A stretch of 64,000 nucleotides of DNA from Marivivens aquimaris (lineage in GTDB: Bacteria; Pseudomonadota; Alphaproteobacteria; Rhodobacterales; Rhodobacteraceae): NCBI RefSeq assembly GCF_015220045.1, contig NZ_JADBGB010000001.1, positions 2,659,001-2,723,000 of the forward strand. The letters run 5' to 3'. A program made the translations under genes and the position numbers. Every line of letters begins with the position of its first letter. Positions within the stretch are counted from its first letter, which is position 1. Under the pieces are notes generated by a model. It worked only from the letters and a program-made list of their open reading frames with translations. It was not told the origin of the DNA and did no database searches. Shown one piece after another: positions 37,395 through 46,608 of this stretch.

Positions 37395-37832
37395 TTAATC
37401 CAATACAAATTCCATAATCAGCACGCTCTTGACGGCACTTTCGCCAGTTACGAGCCGCGCCCGGTGGAGGAGATGGGAGCGCAGTTTTTCGAGGATTACA
37501 GGGTCTTCGAAGTCGGACGGATGCACCGCCCTGAGAAAGCTGTTGAAGATATCGACAATGCGGGGCGACATCGCCTCGACCTCAGCGCGGGCTTCGGGTG
37601 CGACTTCGAGCTGGGCGGTGAAACGCAGGTGTTTGCCATCCGGCAAAGAGACGATCAGCGGGTCGACGGGCACAAAAGCCACGCCAATGTCATGGCTTTG
37701 CGCGCCATGGCCGCCGCCGAATTCCGGCAGCATCCCGGCTGTGGCCGCATAACCACCCGCCCCGCCGATGAGCGCGAGCACGGCACCGATAACGAGCGGC
37801 TTTTTGTTCGATGACTGCGCAGTGTCAGGCAT
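37395..37832 (-). CDS. fliL: Flagellar basal body-associated protein FliL
   Basis: 145 residues. It has one membrane helix (PLVIGAVLALIGGAGGYAATAG) and a periplasmic FliL domain (VAFVPVDPLIVSLPDGKHLRFTAQLEVAPE, IVDIFNSFLRAV, LEKLRSHLLHRARLVTGESAVKSVLIMEFVLD). FliL encircles the stator and supports torque. The start was set at MPDTAQSS, which has AAGGGAG 6 nt upstream; the longer frame crosses the promoter region. It is the first gene of the leftward fliL-(110 aa)-motE-motA-(473 aa) group, divergent from fliF. Confidence 0.9.
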   Translation of the reverse strand: MPDTAQSSNKKPLVIGAVLALIGGAGGYAATAGMLPEFGGGHGAQSHDIGVAFVPVDPLIVSLPDGKHLRFTAQLEVAPEARAEVEAMSPRIVDIFNSFLRAVHPSDFEDPVILEKLRSHLLHRARLVTGESAVKSVLIMEFVLD

Positions 37833-37876
37833 GGTCAGCTCCCTTCTGGATCGAAGCTGTTCTACGACAGCAGTCA

Positions 37877-37891
37877 CTAACCGATTGTTAA
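37877..37891. promoter_or_regulatory. CtrA-like site between fliL and fliF
   Basis: CTAA-CCGATTG-TTAA, seven of eight positions of TTAA-N7-TTAA, centred in the 102-bp divergent spacer, about 50 bp from each start codon. Confidence 0.55.
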
Positions 37892-37934
37892 GACTGATCT
37901 GCAAAATTCGCCTTGAATGAACCGGAGGCGAGCC

Positions 37935-39392
37935 GTGGACAGAATGTCGGCGATCAAAGAAAAACTGGGCGAACACCGCAAATGGGTGGCCATCGGCGCC
38001 GCAGGTTTGGTGTTCCTACTGATTCTCGCGATGGCGCGCGGTGTCGCGCAGCCCGAGATGTCGGTGCTCTATTCCGGCCTTGATGATGCTGCCGCAGGCG
38101 AGGTCATCGCTTCGCTGGAAACACAAGGCACGCCCTACGATGTGCGCGGCGGGACGATCTACGTGCCGAAAGAGGATCGCGATATGCTGCGTATGCGGCT
38201 CGCGGGTGAGGGACTGCCGAAAGCGGGCACACAAGGCTACGAACTGCTCGATACGCTGAAAGGGTTCGCGACGACCTCCCAGATGTTCGACGTCGCCTAT
38301 TGGCGCGCGAAAGAGGGCGAGCTGGCCCGCACCATCGTCGCCATGCCGCAGGTCGAAGCCGCGCGGGTCCATATCTCTGTCGGTGAGGCGCGGCCATTCG
38401 CCCAGGACGTTTCGGCCACTGCTGCGGTGACGGTCACAACACGCGGCGGTGCGCTCAATGCGCGGCAGGTGCAGGCGCTGCGGTATCTGGTCTCCTCGGC
38501 CGTGCGGCAACTGTCGCCCGACGACGTGGCCATTATCGACGGCACGACGGGTTTGGTGTCTGGGCAGGACGATACGCCGGCCTCCGATACGCAGGCGGAC
38601 AATCTGCGGGCGAAGGTCCAACGGCTACTCGACGCGCATCTCGGCTACGGTAACGCTGTGGTCGAACTGACGCTGGATACGGTGCTCGAAAGCGAATCGA
38701 TTACCGAGCGGCGGATCGATCCCGAAAGCCGCGTTGCGATCAGCAGTGACGTGCAGGAAACGATCACGTCGAGCCAGGATAGCGGAAACGCGCAGGTCAC
38801 GATTGCGTCTGACCTGCCTGATGGCGATGCGGGGCAGAACTCCAGCTCTGCCAGCGAAACCAACGAAACGCGCACGCTCACCAATTTCGAGCTATCGGAA
38901 ACCACCCGCGAGGTGATCCGCGCCCCCGGTGCGATCAAGCGGATGACGGTCGCGGTTCTGGTGAACAGCGCCGATCCAAGTGCGGAGGATATGGAGGCAC
39001 TGGAGGCACTCGTCGCCTCTGCCGTGGGATACAATGCAGGCCGCGGCGATGTGATCACACTCCGCGCCATGACGTTCGAAGAGGTGCCCAAGGTTGGCAC
39101 TCTGGTGAGCGATACGGCCAACGCATTCGACCCGATGAGGCTCGCGCAGATTGGCATTTTATCCGTGGTTGCGCTGATTTTGGGTCTATTTGTGGTGCGC
39201 CCGGCCTTGGTCCAGAAGTCCCTACCCGCCCCTGCGCCTGCGATCCCTCTCGCCCCGCCGCCCGAAGTCGACTTGGGCGATATTCCCGATGCGCCGGTCG
39301 ACAAGCTCAAGCAGTTGATGGGGGAGCGGCATGATGAAAGCCTCAAGATGCTCCAGCACTGGATCGAGCGCCCTGAGGGTGCCCGCACATGA
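37935..39392 (+). CDS. fliF: Flagellar MS-ring protein FliF
   Basis: 485 residues. Helix 1 (WVAIGAAGLVFLLILAMARGV) is followed by the ring-building motifs EMSVLYSGLDDAAAGEVIASLE and EGELARTIVAMPQVEAARVHISV, then C-terminal helix 2 (IGILSVVALILGLFVVRPALV). The tail ESLKMLQHWIE is the normal FliG-binding region. I chose the GTG at 37935 because GGAGG lies 8 nt upstream; the ATG at 37917 is itself before that site. It is shorter than the 550-residue enteric form, as in other alphaproteobacteria. It heads fliF-fliH-fliN-fliP. Confidence 0.95.
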   Translation: MDRMSAIKEKLGEHRKWVAIGAAGLVFLLILAMARGVAQPEMSVLYSGLDDAAAGEVIASLETQGTPYDVRGGTIYVPKEDRDMLRMRLAGEGLPKAGTQGYELLDTLKGFATTSQMFDVAYWRAKEGELARTIVAMPQVEAARVHISVGEARPFAQDVSATAAVTVTTRGGALNARQVQALRYLVSSAVRQLSPDDVAIIDGTTGLVSGQDDTPASDTQADNLRAKVQRLLDAHLGYGNAVVELTLDTVLESESITERRIDPESRVAISSDVQETITSSQDSGNAQVTIASDLPDGDAGQNSSSASETNETRTLTNFELSETTREVIRAPGAIKRMTVAVLVNSADPSAEDMEALEALVASAVGYNAGRGDVITLRAMTFEEVPKVGTLVSDTANAFDPMRLAQIGILSVVALILGLFVVRPALVQKSLPAPAPAIPLAPPPEVDLGDIPDAPVDKLKQLMGERHDESLKMLQHWIERPEGART

Positions 39393-39949
39393 CGCTCTCG
39401 GCCCTCCTCCGTGATTTCGACCCATCCGCGCCAGATGCGCCCAAGCAGCCCAGCGCCGATTTTCAGACCGGCTTTGAGGCGGGATATGCGGCAGCGCAGG
39501 CCGAGGCAGAGCGCAAACATAACCGCTTAAGCGACGAGTTGGTTGTCGCGCTGTCCGACCTCGGTTTCGGCTACAACGAAGCGCGCCGCCATATCGTCCG
39601 CTCGCTTGCGCCGTTTATGGACGCGTTCATCGGACAGATGATGCCCGCGATGCTGGGCGAAGCCTTCGCGGCGCACGTGGTGTCTGCTCTGCTCGACCAA
39701 GCTGATGTCGCGGTCAGCGCGCCCATTCCTGTGATGGTTCATCCCGAAAACGTGGAGCGGCTAACCGCATTCGCGGCCAAAGCGCCGCTGCCGCTCGATA
39801 TCCGCGGGGACCCGCAACTTGGCCTGAATGAGGCGCGCTGGACCATGAACGATCAACTGACCGCCTTTGACCTCACCCCGCTTGCAGAGTGCGTCACCAA
39901 TTCCGTTGCGACAATTTTCGACGAAAACGAAAGGAAAGCTCATGGCTGA
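39389..39949 (+). CDS. fliH: Flagellar assembly protein FliH-like
   Basis: 186 residues. The N-terminal DFQTGFEAGYAAAQAEAERKH has the GxxxG-type helix and the aromatic start expected of FliH. The C-terminal part (LAPFMDAFIGQMMPAMLGEAFAAHVVSALL, VMVHPENVERL, GDPQLGLNEARW) matches FliH/HrpE, the regulator of the FliI ATPase. It overlaps fliF by 4 nt and fliN by 8 nt. Assignment from pattern and position; sequence conservation of this family is low. Confidence 0.75.
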   Translation: MTLSALLRDFDPSAPDAPKQPSADFQTGFEAGYAAAQAEAERKHNRLSDELVVALSDLGFGYNEARRHIVRSLAPFMDAFIGQMMPAMLGEAFAAHVVSALLDQADVAVSAPIPVMVHPENVERLTAFAAKAPLPLDIRGDPQLGLNEARWTMNDQLTAFDLTPLAECVTNSVATIFDENERKAHG

Positions 39950-40217
39950 ACCGCTTTTTACCGACCATCCCCTCCGCTCTGTTCCGCTTGAAATTACAGT
40001 CTCGGTCGGCCACGCCCGCCCGAAGGTCAGCGAACTGCTGCGACTGGCCGAGAATGACGTGCTGGCGCTTGACCGCCGCCTAGACGATCCTGTCGAGCTC
40101 TATATCGGCGAGCGTCTGATCGCGCGGGGCGAACTGCATCAGCTCGAAGGTGGAGAGGCCGGTCAGCTTGGTGTGCGCCTGACCGAGGTCGCGCAAATGG
40201 ACGGCCATCAAGTATGA
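39942..40217 (+). CDS. fliN: Flagellar switch protein FliN
   Basis: 91 residues, the SpoA-type C-ring subunit. Core: LRSVPLEITVSVGHARPKVSELLRLAENDVLALDRRLDDPVELYIGERLIARGEL, ending VRLTEVAQ. It is the minimal single-domain form. It is the only C-ring gene in the window. The start has AAAGGAAAG upstream inside fliH; the next gene fliP begins with an ATGA overlap. Confidence 0.93.
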   Translation: MAEPLFTDHPLRSVPLEITVSVGHARPKVSELLRLAENDVLALDRRLDDPVELYIGERLIARGELHQLEGGEAGQLGVRLTEVAQMDGHQV

Positions 40218-40924
40218 GGTGGGTCTGGGGCGCGCTGCTGATACTGATTGCGGTTCCCGCGCAGGCCCAAGGGCTCGAAGACCTCGGCGCGTCGATCTCC
40301 TCCCAGACGTTGCAGCTGATCGCGCTGCTGACGGTCCTCAGCCTCGCGCCAGGGATTGCCGTGATGATCACCTGTTTTCCGTTCATTGTGACGGTGCTGT
40401 CGATCCTCCGCCAAGCGATCGGCTTGCAGCAGGCCCCGCCCAACATGCTGATCATCAGCTTGGCGCTATTTCTGACCTATTACGTTATGGAGCCCGTGTT
40501 TGCCGCCGCGTGGAACGCTGGCATCGCGGACATCATTGACGGCACTATTCCGCTGGAACAGGGTCTAAACCTTGCTTCAGCGCCGTTTCGCACGTTCATG
40601 ATCGGTCGTCTTGATCCGGATACGTTTTTCGCCCTCGCCGATCTGCGGTCGGACGTGCCGACCAGCGTAACGCCGGACTCCGCGCCGTTCTCAATCATCG
40701 TGCCATCTTTCATGCTGAGTGAAATCGCGCGGGCCTTCCAAATCGGGTTTCTGGTTTTCCTACCATTTCTCATCATCGACCTCGTCGTGTCGGCCATTCT
40801 GATGTCGATGGGCATGATGATGGTGCCGCCGGCAATGGTCTCCTTGCCGTTCAAGCTGGCGTTTTTCGTAGTGGCGGATGGATGGAGCCTGATCGCGGGA
40901 AGCCTCGTGCGCAGCTATTTCTAG
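40214..40924 (+). CDS. fliP: Flagellar export gate protein FliP
   Basis: 236 residues. A cleavable signal (WGALLILIAVPAQA) is followed by helices with FliP signatures (LSLAPGIAVMITCFPFIVTVLSILRQAIGLQQAPPNML, then PSFMLSEIARAFQIGFLVFLPFLIIDLVVSAILMSMGMMMVPP). The export gate parts FliP, FliQ and FliR are thus split between three operons. The stop overlaps flgI tail-to-tail by 4 nt. Confidence 0.96.
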   Translation: MRWVWGALLILIAVPAQAQGLEDLGASISSQTLQLIALLTVLSLAPGIAVMITCFPFIVTVLSILRQAIGLQQAPPNMLIISLALFLTYYVMEPVFAAAWNAGIADIIDGTIPLEQGLNLASAPFRTFMIGRLDPDTFFALADLRSDVPTSVTPDSAPFSIIVPSFMLSEIARAFQIGFLVFLPFLIIDLVVSAILMSMGMMMVPPAMVSLPFKLAFFVVADGWSLIAGSLVRSYF

Positions 40925-42018
40925 CGGATGACAAATTCGGCGTGGAGCGCGCCGGCTGCTTTGATGCTTTTCAGGATATCGATCATGTCGTGGGTCGCAA
41001 CGCCCAGTGCATTAAGACCCGCGACGACCTCGGACAGGTTGGTGCCATCCGCGACTTCGGCAAGGCCGGTGCCCGATTCCTCGATCGAGGCATTGGTGCG
41101 CGGCAGCGTCACGGTTTCACCTGGCGCAAAGGGGTTCGGCTGGGACACCACCGGCGTTTCTTCGATGCGGAGGGTCAGGTTGCCCTGGCTCACCGCAACG
41201 CGGCTGATGCGGACGTCTTCACCCATCACAATCGTGCCGGAGCGCTGATCGACAACGACGCGGGCGCGCTGCTCGGGCTCGACAAGGATGTTCTCGATGC
41301 GGCTCATGGCGTGGGCGGGCGAATGCGCGTGGGTCGCGTCGATGTCGATATAGACCGTGCCCGCGTCGAGCATGACGGCGACGGGGCCATTGAAGCTCTG
41401 GTTGATCGCGGTCTCGATCCGCCCCGCCGTGGTGAAATCAGGCGTACGAAGCGCCAGTCGCATTTCGGTCAGGCCCGCAAAATTGAAGTCGACCTCGCGT
41501 TCGACGATGGCGCCTGCCGGAATGACACCGGAGGTCGGCACACCTTGGGTCACGCTTGCGGCCTCCCCTTCGACCGTGATGCCGCCGGCGATGATGGTCC
41601 CCTGCGCCACGGCATAGATGAAGCCGTCGGCGGCGTTCAGCGGCGTCATGATCAACGTACCGCCCATGAGACTGCGGGCGTCGCCAATCGCCGAAACAGT
41701 CACGTCGATCGGGCTACCCGCGCGCGAAAACGGCGGCAGGCTGGCGGTCACCAGCACGGCGGCCACATTGCGCGGGCGGAACTGTTCACCCGTCACATTG
41801 ACGCCCAGCCGTTCGAGGGTGGAGGCCATGATTTCTTCGGTAAACGGCGAATTGCGCAGGCCGTCACCCGTGCCGTTCAGGCCGACAACTAGGCCATACC
41901 CGACCAGTTCGTTGCTCCGCACACCGTCGAATTCCACGAGGTCCTTGAGCCGCACGGGGCTCGCTTCGATATGGGGAGCGGCGATAACGAGGGCGGCTGC
42001 GATGAAGAAAGCACGCAT
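40921..42018 (-). CDS. flgI: Flagellar P-ring protein FlgI
   Basis: 365 residues with a Sec signal (AFFIAAALVIAAPHIEA). Typical FlgI blocks are VRLKDLVEFDGVRSNELVGYGLVVGLNGTGDGL, RNVAAVLVTASLPPFSRAGSPIDVTVSAIGDA and SIEESGTGLAEVADGTNLSEVVAGLNALGV. It shares one base with the flgL stop, so flgE-flgK-flgL-flgI is a leftward late operon. Confidence 0.97.
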   Translation of the reverse strand: MRAFFIAAALVIAAPHIEASPVRLKDLVEFDGVRSNELVGYGLVVGLNGTGDGLRNSPFTEEIMASTLERLGVNVTGEQFRPRNVAAVLVTASLPPFSRAGSPIDVTVSAIGDARSLMGGTLIMTPLNAADGFIYAVAQGTIIAGGITVEGEAASVTQGVPTSGVIPAGAIVEREVDFNFAGLTEMRLALRTPDFTTAGRIETAINQSFNGPVAVMLDAGTVYIDIDATHAHSPAHAMSRIENILVEPEQRARVVVDQRSGTIVMGEDVRISRVAVSQGNLTLRIEETPVVSQPNPFAPGETVTLPRTNASIEESGTGLAEVADGTNLSEVVAGLNALGVATHDMIDILKSIKAAGALHAEFVIR

Positions 42019-43010
42019 CAGATGAACCTCGACAATGTCAGACCCGCGAGGCGCGCGGTCAGGGTGTAGTGCATTTCCAGCCTCGTTTGCAGGTCGGAAA
42101 GCTTTGTAGCGGTCTCGAACGGGTCGACGCTGACGATATCGTTGCGCGCAATGGTCAGGCTGGTCCGCTGGGCTTCGAGGAAGGCGATGGACTGGCTGGT
42201 CCGCTCTTCGGCGAGGCCGGTCTGCCCACGCAGCGCCGCGAGCCCGCTACCCGCATCAAGCAAGGTCGCGCCGCCTGATTGCATCAACGTTGTGGTGCCC
42301 GCGTGATCAAAGCCGAGCTCGGGCGCGAGCGCGCCGAGCAGCGCGCCCTTTAGCATATCTTTGATGCCTTCGTGGTCGGCACGAGCGGCGATGGTCACCT
42401 CGACATCCGCGTCAACTTTGCGCGTGGTATGCGGGCCGGTGTCGCCGAGGTACACGGCGCCAAACCCCGCAGGATCGTCAAACCAAGCGTCCAGCGCGAC
42501 GATAGCGCCTGCCGGATCGGTCGCAGCGGACATCGCGAGTTTCGCACTCGCCATTATCGCCGACGGATCCGCAATCGCCGCGCCCTGCGCTGTTCCGGCG
42601 AACAGCGACTGCCCCGCGAATTGAGTGTTCAGCGTGTTTACCATCGCCCCGAACGCAGTGGTCGCGTGGTCCGCGGCAAGGTTCACATCTTGCGCGGTCG
42701 AGTTCGCATTGATGGCGATCAGCGACTCAGCGGTTGCACCGCGTTCGGCCTCAAGATGCTCCAAGGCAATTTGAACCGTTGACAGGAATTGGCCTGTCTT
42801 CTGGGCGCCCGACACGTAAGCCTCGGATATCTTTAGAAGGCTGTTGATTGCCACAAGCTCGGGCGCGGTATTGCCGGCCTTCCGGGCGACATCCCGCGCC
42901 TCGCCAGTGGTGATTTCCTGCGTCAGGACATTCATTTCCTGCCGCATCAACGTGTTATGGCGCTGGCTGACAAAGGAACGGGCGAGATCACCGATGGAGT
43001 TCATGGTCAT
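42018..43010 (-). CDS. flgL: Hook-filament junction protein FlgL (HAP3)
   Basis: 330 residues, flagellin-like at both ends: N-terminal MNSIGDLARSFVSQRHNTLMRQEMNVLTQEITTG and C-terminal FETATKLSDLQTRLEMHYTLTARLAGLTLSRFI. The middle (FAGQSLFAGTAQGAAIADP) is typical of FlgL. The length and order after flgK fit. It overlaps flgK by 4 nt. Confidence 0.9.
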   Translation of the reverse strand: MTMNSIGDLARSFVSQRHNTLMRQEMNVLTQEITTGEARDVARKAGNTAPELVAINSLLKISEAYVSGAQKTGQFLSTVQIALEHLEAERGATAESLIAINANSTAQDVNLAADHATTAFGAMVNTLNTQFAGQSLFAGTAQGAAIADPSAIMASAKLAMSAATDPAGAIVALDAWFDDPAGFGAVYLGDTGPHTTRKVDADVEVTIAARADHEGIKDMLKGALLGALAPELGFDHAGTTTLMQSGGATLLDAGSGLAALRGQTGLAEERTSQSIAFLEAQRTSLTIARNDIVSVDPFETATKLSDLQTRLEMHYTLTARLAGLTLSRFI

Positions 43011-44410
43011 ATCTCCAGCAAGCGTGCGAACATTTCATCGATGATCCCGATGACCTTCGCGTTCGCCGCGTATGATTTTTCGATCTGCAAGAGCGCCTGT
43101 ATTTCCGCGTCGGTATCGACGCCGTTCGCAAGCTCGGCCTCTTTCAGCGCGGTTTGGGTAGCGACGGAGAAAGTCGCGGTGTCTTCGGCCCTCAGCCGCG
43201 CGGTCGAGGCGCTCGTGATAAAGTTCGCCGCATGTCCGGCAGCGGATTGTGGGCTACCGCCCACCGACGCCCTCGGTTCATTCAGCGCGTCGATCCACGC
43301 GTCGATCTGGGTGTTGTCGCCAGCAGGTCCGGCGGTAGCGGCAGCGATGCCATCGCGGAGGCGCCAAGGCTCTGCCGATAGGGCACTATGCAAGCTGATC
43401 CGGCTCGCCAAACCCACAGTATCATTCGGATCATGCAGCCCGCCACTGTCCGTCAAAAGCGACGGCTGACCGGCCGCGATCGTGGGATCAGCCTCTGCAA
43501 ATCGGCCAATTAGATCAGCGGCCAATGCGTCGAGATCAGAGTGCGCTTGCACCAGCGTTTCGTCGCGCATTTTCAGCTGCGTGCCCAGCGCCCCATCACC
43601 CAAGCGGCTGCCGATATCACGCCCACCGATGGTGATGCCTGACAGAGCGCCGGACGCCAGCGTCATGTCGGCGGCGATAGTTGAGGTCTTGGTAAAAGCC
43701 ACCTCGCGCGCCTTGCCATCAAGCAGCGAAGTCCCGCTCGGCATCATCAGGGCGACCTGCCCGCCGTCACGGCTGAGTTGGCGGATCGGCACGATTTCGG
43801 CAATCTGGTCGATGACCTGCTGGCGCTGGTCCTGAAGCGCGGTGGTATCGCCGCCGCGGCTCTGCGAACGGGTGATCGAACCGTTGAGTTCCTCGACCTG
43901 TTTCAGCGCGATATTCAGCCGCTCGACCGCGTCGCCAATGGCATGGTCGACACGTGATCTGAGCGTCTGAATACCAGCCGACTGCGTGTGAAAAGCAGTG
44001 GTGAGGTCAGAAAGGCTCTGCGCCACGGCACCGATCTGTAGCTCGGACGAAGGGTCCGCGCTCGCGGCTATAAACTTCGTTTCTAAATCAGCCAATTTCG
44101 CGGAGATCGAGGTTTCGCTGTCGATACCACCGATTACCAACTCAAGCCGCTTCAGAGCCTCATGACGGACCTGCGCGCCCGCGGCATTCGTATCTGCGCT
44201 GCGGCGATCGGCGAGCAACGCATCGTCCACCGTTCGCGTCACGCCAGCCGCTCGAACGCCGCCGCGCACGACATCCGATGCGACCTCGAGATCACGTTTT
44301 GCGTAACCGGGCGTGGCGGCGTTGGCGATGTTGCCGGAACTGACCTCGGCACGTTTGGCCGAGATCGTCATGCCCGACAGCGCGTTATTCAGCGAATGTG
44401 TGAGGCTCAT
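43007..44410 (-). CDS. flgK: Hook-filament junction protein FlgK (HAP1)
   Basis: 467 residues. N-terminal rod/hook motif LNNALSGMTISAKRAEVSSGNIANAATPGYAKRD and the FlgK region LNIALKQVEELNGSITRSQSRGGDTTALQDQRQQVIDQIAEIV. The C-terminal ALLQIEKSYAANAKVIGIIDEMFARLLEI is conserved. It follows flgE by 3 bp. Confidence 0.94.
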   Translation of the reverse strand: MSLTHSLNNALSGMTISAKRAEVSSGNIANAATPGYAKRDLEVASDVVRGGVRAAGVTRTVDDALLADRRSADTNAAGAQVRHEALKRLELVIGGIDSETSISAKLADLETKFIAASADPSSELQIGAVAQSLSDLTTAFHTQSAGIQTLRSRVDHAIGDAVERLNIALKQVEELNGSITRSQSRGGDTTALQDQRQQVIDQIAEIVPIRQLSRDGGQVALMMPSGTSLLDGKAREVAFTKTSTIAADMTLASGALSGITIGGRDIGSRLGDGALGTQLKMRDETLVQAHSDLDALAADLIGRFAEADPTIAAGQPSLLTDSGGLHDPNDTVGLASRISLHSALSAEPWRLRDGIAAATAGPAGDNTQIDAWIDALNEPRASVGGSPQSAAGHAANFITSASTARLRAEDTATFSVATQTALKEAELANGVDTDAEIQALLQIEKSYAANAKVIGIIDEMFARLLEI

Positions 44411-44413
44411 GGC

Positions 44414-45715
44414 TTAGCGTTTGATGTTCGTGGTTTCCTGCAACATTTCGTCCACTGTCTGGATAACCTTGGCATTGGACGAATAGGCGCGCTGGGTCTG
44501 GATGAGCTCGGTCAACTCACCCGCCACATCGGTCGTCGATTCCTCACGCGCATAGCTCACAACGTCTCCGGTCCCGCCATCACCCGCATCCCAGAGGAAG
44601 AACGAACCGCTGTCGGGGGTCATCTGATAGCTTTGATAATCAAGCGATTCCAGTCCGTTGACGTTCGTCACATCGACCAGCGGGATCTGGTAAATGACCC
44701 GCGTGATACCGATGTCGAAGGACGCGCTGACGTAGCCGTTCGAGTCGACGGAAATGGAGGTCATGTTGCCCACCGGCGTGCCGTTTTTATCGACCGAAAC
44801 GGGTTTAAAAGCATCGGAAAGCTGCGTCAGGCCAGCCCCCGAACCGATCAGGCCGAGGTTGATATCCATCGGGCCGCCGTCGACGTTCACCGTGATGTAG
44901 CCATTCGTCGGGTCATAAGCGCCGCCGGACACCCCTGTCACACTACTGAGCGTACCGCCAAGGCCGCGCGTATCATCGAAGGTCAGGTCGTACTCGCCGA
45001 TCACCGCTCCACCGAGCGCGCTATCATGCACAACCATGCGCCACGCGTTCGAAGAGCCGCTGGGGGGAACGTTTGGGACGAATTGGATGTTCAGGGTCTC
45101 CGACTTGCCGAGGTTGTCGAAATATTCGACCGAAAGCTCCTCTATCGCGCCATCGGACATGTGGTTAGTTGAAGTCGCGGGGAGGTTCAGCGCGAGGTCG
45201 ATATAGGTCGTGGCTTCGCCTGCGAACTGGTTAGAGTTGATGCGCACAGCCTCCAGCCCATCGGCGGTATCGCGGGGATAGGTCGGGATCGTGCCGTCGG
45301 CGCTCGCGGGCCATCCCATGAGCACGAGGCCGGAACTGGTCGTCAGGAAGCCGCGATCATCGGTGCGGAAAGACCCCGTGGTCGTCAGCATCATCGGGTG
45401 ATCGCCGTTTTCCACGTTCAACGCAGCGGCGGGAGAGACGGGCAACATACCGCGCCCACGCACCGCGAGGTCGGTGGCATTTGCGGTGGACACCAGTGAG
45501 CCACTCTCGTCGATCAGCCGCATATTTGTGGTGCGCACGCCGCCGGCAGTGTAACTACCCGCGCCGCTGTCGATGACCATCGAATGAAAGTCGGTCACCG
45601 CCCGCTTGTATCCGTAAGTCGATGAATTCGCGATATTATCCGAAATAGCGGCGAGGCGCGTCGCGTTGGCCGCCAGACCGGCGACAGAGGCATTGAGCGA
45701 GGATGAAATGGTCAT
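44414..45715 (-). CDS. flgE: Flagellar hook protein FlgE
   Basis: 433 residues. Start LNASVAGLAANATRLAAISDNIANSSTYGYKRA, central beta domains (LALNLPATSTNHMSDG, SVEYFDNLGKSETLNIQFV), and C-terminal ELTELIQTQRAYSSNAKVIQTVDEMLQETTNIKR. It is the first gene of the flgE-flgK-flgL-flgI operon. It has a 60-bp leader carrying a CtrA-like site. Confidence 0.96.
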   Translation of the reverse strand: MTISSSLNASVAGLAANATRLAAISDNIANSSTYGYKRAVTDFHSMVIDSGAGSYTAGGVRTTNMRLIDESGSLVSTANATDLAVRGRGMLPVSPAAALNVENGDHPMMLTTTGSFRTDDRGFLTTSSGLVLMGWPASADGTIPTYPRDTADGLEAVRINSNQFAGEATTYIDLALNLPATSTNHMSDGAIEELSVEYFDNLGKSETLNIQFVPNVPPSGSSNAWRMVVHDSALGGAVIGEYDLTFDDTRGLGGTLSSVTGVSGGAYDPTNGYITVNVDGGPMDINLGLIGSGAGLTQLSDAFKPVSVDKNGTPVGNMTSISVDSNGYVSASFDIGITRVIYQIPLVDVTNVNGLESLDYQSYQMTPDSGSFFLWDAGDGGTGDVVSYAREESTTDVAGELTELIQTQRAYSSNAKVIQTVDEMLQETTNIKR

Positions 45716-45764
45716 GCGGGCCCTTTCTGGATCGGCAATTTTTCCAGAGCCTACGGGTACAAAC

Positions 45765-45779
45765 TTAACACCGCCCTAA
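45765..45779. promoter_or_regulatory. CtrA-like site upstream of flgE
   Basis: TTAA-CACCGCC-CTAA, seven of eight consensus positions, 50 bp before the flgE start. It overlaps the last codon and stop of motB. Confidence 0.5.
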
Positions 45780-46558
45780 CGCTGGTCCCGCAGGATGACG
45801 ATTTCGATCCTGTTGTTTCTGACTGAAGCGAGCATGGGGTCGGCGGGTTCGCGATCGGCATGACCGGTGACGCGCATGAGCCGCGCGGGGTCGGTGCCTG
45901 CCGTCTGCATCGACTCCCGCACACGCGAGGCCCGCGCCTGCGAAAGCGCCCAAGCAGGGCTGCTGTCTGGAAGAATGGACAGCGTGGCGACATGCGCCTC
46001 TATCGCGATGCCGTTCGGGACAATCTTTGCCGCGCGGCTGACGCCTTCGATCAACTGCTCCAGAATCAGACGCGGCTGCGCGGTGTTACGGTCAAACAGG
46101 GGCATGTCAGGCAGATCGAATAGTTCTATCACGAGCCCTTCGTCAGTCACGCGGGTCACGATGTGGCGCAGGGCTGTGTCGGACAACATCGCCTCGCCGC
46201 CCTGCCCGACTAGCTGTTCCGCGACGCCATTGAGCGGATTTCCCGCTTCATTTGATAAGGTCAGCCCGCCGGTGCCCGATTGGGCCAATGTCTCGATCCG
46301 CTGGATATCCTCGCCGCCGAACAGCCCATCACCGCCCGCAGAGACACGGCTCAGCGGCACCGTCGGAGAGAAATAGTCGGCAATGCCCTTGCGTTGCTGT
46401 TCGGTCGTCGCATTGAGCAGCCACATCAGCATGAAGAACGCCATCATAGCAGTCACGAAATCAGCATAAGCGACCTTCCACGCACCGCCGTGATGCCCCT
46501 CTGCCGCTATGATTTTCTTGCGCTTGATAATGATTGGCGCGTTATTTCGTACGCCCAT
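45776..46558 (-). CDS. motB: Flagellar motor stator protein MotB
   Basis: 260 residues. A basic cytoplasmic start (APIIIKRKKIIAAEGHHGGAWKVAY) precedes the single helix YADFVTAMMAFFMLMWLL, whose Asp is the proton-binding residue. A linker then leads to the OmpA-like peptidoglycan-binding domain ending VTGHADREPADPMLASVRNNRIEIVIL. The ATG was chosen for GGAGAG 6 nt upstream; the longer frame adds nine residues. It sits alone, away from motA. Confidence 0.95.
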   Translation of the reverse strand: MGVRNNAPIIIKRKKIIAAEGHHGGAWKVAYADFVTAMMAFFMLMWLLNATTEQQRKGIADYFSPTVPLSRVSAGGDGLFGGEDIQRIETLAQSGTGGLTLSNEAGNPLNGVAEQLVGQGGEAMLSDTALRHIVTRVTDEGLVIELFDLPDMPLFDRNTAQPRLILEQLIEGVSRAAKIVPNGIAIEAHVATLSILPDSSPAWALSQARASRVRESMQTAGTDPARLMRVTGHADREPADPMLASVRNNRIEIVILRDQR

Positions 46559-46608
46559 GACGCTCTCCCCGGATTGCGGATACAAGCATGGAGAGAACCT
46601 GTGTGACC

